Source: Streptomyces sp. NBC_00377
GTDB lineage: Bacteria; Actinomycetota; Actinomycetes; Streptomycetales; Streptomycetaceae
Length of the DNA: 64,000 nucleotides
NCBI RefSeq assembly: GCF_036075115.1
Contig: NZ_CP107958.1
Span: 992,001 to 1,056,000, forward strand
Reading direction: 5' to 3'
The position numbers were made by a program, and so were the translations under genes. Every line of letters begins with the position of its first letter. Position 1 is the first letter of the stretch. Under the pieces are notes generated by a model, which ran no database searches, had not been told where the DNA came from, and was given only the letters and a program-made list of their open reading frames with translations. Of the stretch, positions 61,953-64,000 are shown piece by piece.

Positions 61953-62759
61953 GTGCAGTTCCGCCAACAGGCTCTCGCCAAGCTCCAGTCGCCGGAGGAG
62001 CTAGACCTGCCGGTGCGCTTCGCGCGCCCACAGGGCTGGCTGGCCCTGTCCGTCACCGTGGTCGTCATGGCGGCCGCCTCCGTGTGGGCGGTCACCGGTT
62101 CGGTCGCTTCCACCGTGAGCGCGCCCGCCGTCCTCACCCACGGCGAGGGAAGCTACATCTTGCAGAGCCCCGCAGCGGGCCAGGTCACCGCGGTCCTCGC
62201 GAAGGAGGGCGAGCGGCTGCCCGCCGGCTCACCCGTGCTGAAGGTGCGCACCGCCGAGGGCGACGCCGTGGTACGGACGGTCGCCGCGGGCCGGATCACC
62301 GCACTGGCCGCCACCATCGGGCAGATCATCTCCACCGGCGCGAACGTGGCAGCCGTGGAGAAGGTCGCCGGCGCCGACGATCCGCTGTACGCGACGGTGT
62401 ACGTCCCGGCGGAGAACGCCGCCTCCGTCCCGTCCGGCGCGGCCGTCGACCTGACCGTGCAGACCGTGCCGTCGCAGCAGTACGGCGTGCTGCGCGGCCA
62501 TGTGAAGTCGGTGGACCGCGCGGCCCAGTCCGCGCAGGCGATCGCCGCGTTCCTCGGCGACAGCCAGCTGGGCGAGCAGTTCACCGCACAGGGCCGCCCG
62601 GTGGCGGTCCTGGTCCGACTGGACAAGGATGCGGCGACCAGGAGCGGCTACCGGTGGTCGTCCGCGGACGGGCCGCCGTTCCGCCTCGCCTCCATGACCA
62701 TGGCCACGGGTTCGATCCGCCTGGCCGACCAGCGTCCCGTCGATTGGCTGCTGCCGTGA
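61953..62759 (+). CDS. HlyD-like adaptor protein of a peptide export system
   Basis: This 268-residue protein has a cytoplasmic N-terminus, one membrane helix (about 29-52, GWLALSVTVVVMAAASVWAV) and an exterior domain with a split lipoyl/barrel-sandwich hybrid (GSYILQSPAAGQVTAVLAKEG, VRTVAAGRITALAATIGQII) and a beta-barrel. It lacks the long coiled coil that Gram-negative HlyD proteins use to reach the outer membrane, as expected in a Gram-positive. It probably assembles with the ABC exporter that follows; its stop overlaps that gene's GTG by 4 bp. The start is GTG 61953 with GAGGT upstream. Confidence 0.85.
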   Translation: MQFRQQALAKLQSPEELDLPVRFARPQGWLALSVTVVVMAAASVWAVTGSVASTVSAPAVLTHGEGSYILQSPAAGQVTAVLAKEGERLPAGSPVLKVRTAEGDAVVRTVAAGRITALAATIGQIISTGANVAAVEKVAGADDPLYATVYVPAENAASVPSGAAVDLTVQTVPSQQYGVLRGHVKSVDRAAQSAQAIAAFLGDSQLGEQFTAQGRPVAVLVRLDKDAATRSGYRWSSADGPPFRLASMTMATGSIRLADQRPVDWLLP

Positions 62760-64000
62760 CCGCCACCGAGCAGCCGCGGACCCGGCGGCGTGCCGCGCCG
62801 CCCCGGCGGACCGTCCCCAAGAGCCGGGGAAAGACCGTCCGCACGCCCACCGTTCTCCAGATGGAAGCCGTGGAGTGCGGTGCCGCCTCCCTCGCCATGG
62901 TCCTCGGGCACCACGGCCGGCACGTCCCGCTGGAGGAGCTGCGCATCGCCTGCGGTGTCTCCCGGGACGGTTCGCGGGCGAGCAACCTGCTGAAGGCGGC
63001 CCGTGGTTACGGCCTCACGGCCAAAGGCATGCAGATGGACCTGGCGGCCCTCGCCGGGGTGAAGTCACCGGCGATCCTCTTCTGGGAGTTCAACCACTAC
63101 GTCGTCTACGAGGGCATGGGCCGTCGCCTCGGGCGACGGGGCGTGTTCGTCAACGACCCCGGCAAGGGCCGCCGGTTCGTGTCGATGGAGGACTTCGACG
63201 GCAGCTTCACCGGTGTCGTGCTGGTGCTGGAGCCGGGCGAGGACTTCGAGCGGGGCGGGCGCAGACCTGGCGTGCTGGGCGCGATGCCGGCCCGGCTGCG
63301 GGGCACCGCGGGCACCCTGCCGGCGGCCGTGCTGGCGAGCCTGCTGCTGGTTCTGGTGGGCTCGGCCGTGCCGGCACTCAGCCGGACCTACATCGACATG
63401 TTCCTGATCGGCAGACAGACCTCGCTGCTGGGCGTGCTGTTCGCCTCGATGGCCACCTGTGTGGCCCTCACGGTGGTCCTGACCTGGCTCCAGCAGGCCA
63501 ACCTGCACCACGGCCGGATCATCTCCTCGACCCTCTCCAGCGCCCGTTTCCTGCGGCATCTGCTGCGGCTGCCGGTGACCTTCTTCTCCCAGCGAAGCCC
63601 GGCCGACCTGGTCCAGCGGCTCCAGTCGAACGACGCGGTCGCCGAGACACTGGCCCGCGATCTGGCGTCCGCGGGCGTGGACGCGGTGGTCGTGCTGCTC
63701 TACGCGGTCCTCCTCTACACCTACGACCCGCAGCTGACGTATGTGGGCGTCGGTGTGGCGCTGCTCAACATCGTCGCCATGCGGATCGTCATCCGGCTGC
63801 GCGCGACCCGGACGGCGAAGCTGCGCGCGGACAACGCCCGGCTCACCAACACGGCGTACACGGGGCTTCAGTTGATCGAGACGATGAAGGCGACCGGCGG
63901 CGAAGAGGGCTACTTCCGCAAGTGGGCCGGTCAGCACGCCACCACCCTGGAGGAGCAGCAGCGGCTCGGCGTGCCGAGCGCCTGGCTCGGCGTGGTCGCC
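62756..64000 (+). CDS. C39-peptidase ABC exporter (NHLP/bacteriocin type), truncated by window end
   Basis: The frame is open from GTG 62756 to the window edge (415 codons). Residues about 28-165 form a C39 peptidase with the catalytic set C41 (MEAVECGAASLAMVL), H114 (FNHYVVYEG) and D134 (NDPGKG), so leader cleavage should be active. Membrane helices follow from about residue 190 (PAAVLASLLLVLVGSAVPAL) with the QRSPADLVQRLQSNDAVAE cytoplasmic segment. The ATPase domain lies beyond the window. It should cut the peptide encoded at 61650 after Gly-Gly and export it, together with the HlyD-like adaptor. Confidence 0.92.
   Translation, partial: MTATEQPRTRRRAAPPRRTVPKSRGKTVRTPTVLQMEAVECGAASLAMVLGHHGRHVPLEELRIACGVSRDGSRASNLLKAARGYGLTAKGMQMDLAALAGVKSPAILFWEFNHYVVYEGMGRRLGRRGVFVNDPGKGRRFVSMEDFDGSFTGVVLVLEPGEDFERGGRRPGVLGAMPARLRGTAGTLPAAVLASLLLVLVGSAVPALSRTYIDMFLIGRQTSLLGVLFASMATCVALTVVLTWLQQANLHHGRIISSTLSSARFLRHLLRLPVTFFSQRSPADLVQRLQSNDAVAETLARDLASAGVDAVVVLLYAVLLYTYDPQLTYVGVGVALLNIVAMRIVIRLRATRTAKLRADNARLTNTAYTGLQLIETMKATGGEEGYFRKWAGQHATTLEEQQRLGVPSAWLGVVA

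Noticed and set aside
1..64000. A hidden prophage, integrative element or defence island
   Set aside because: No integrase, transposase, tRNA-type attachment site, restriction, toxin-antitoxin or phage structural gene was recognised; the DUF3800-like gene alone is not enough.

Overview
The window is high-GC DNA from a Streptomyces or close relative. The basis is extreme third-position G/C, frequent GTG/TTG starts, an AmfS/SapB-type lanthipeptide locus, three SpoIIE-type phosphatases, a mycothiol-dependent formaldehyde dehydrogenase, a PPOX-class flavin enzyme, streptogrisin-like proteases and sugar importers with no ATPase gene of their own. No rRNA, tRNA, CRISPR array, insertion sequence or phage gene was recognised.

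Layout. 0-3.6 kb: end of one CDS, a GT39-like membrane glycosyltransferase, an RpiR-type regulator and a conserved hypothetical. 3.6-10.5 kb: an ANTAR-GAF-SpoIIE phosphatase with an apparent one-base frameshift near its end, a membrane peptidoglycan-binding protein, an ATP-grasp protein, folD, and a TetR gene beside an orphan Zn-ribbon/OB-fold protein, each preceded by a GGCACT-type palindrome. 10.5-16.1 kb: a PPOX enzyme, a non-coding array of 82-bp repeats, a MalY/PatB lyase, a DUF3800-like protein, a membrane-anchored S1 protease and an EamA transporter remnant. 16.2-22 kb: a ROK regulator divergent from a sugar-import and oxidoreductase operon. 22-32.5 kb: an L,D-transpeptidase, a PLP decarboxylase, a junction of alcohol dehydrogenase and MFS fragments, an SDR, a formaldehyde-detoxification pair, an ABC exporter and small proteins. 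32.6-42.4 kb: GH27-CBM13 and GH5 secreted hydrolases, a UGT-type glycosyltransferase, a TetR gene divergent from a secreted beta-propeller, an XdhC-like protein and a phosphodiesterase. 42.5-46.5 kb: a TarS-like glycosyltransferase beside a decayed dTDP-rhamnose locus in which only rfbB is intact. 46.5-59 kb: a complete amfT-amfS-amfB-amfA operon with convergent amfR, flanked by two large SpoIIE-type phosphatases. 59-64 kb: a secreted S1 protease with calcium-binding-type repeats, about 1 kb without a convincing gene, then a double-glycine-leader peptide, an HlyD-like adaptor and a C39-peptidase ABC exporter cut by the window edge.

How it works together. The amf genes should make and export an AmfS/SapB-type morphogenetic surfactant under AmfR. 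The peptide at 61.65 kb has a textbook GG leader, but its predicted mature part has no Cys, Lys or Arg and is an imperfect duplication of a Val/Gly/Leu-rich unit. It is exported by its own C39 system and looks more like a surface-active or structural peptide than a lanthipeptide or cationic bacteriocin. This is the best candidate here for an undescribed system. A second theme is gene erosion: rfbA, rfbC, rfbD, an EamA transporter, an MFS transporter and an alcohol dehydrogenase persist only as fragments, and one phosphatase is frameshifted. Either this chromosome region has suffered repeated small deletions or the assembly has collapses; read mapping would tell which.
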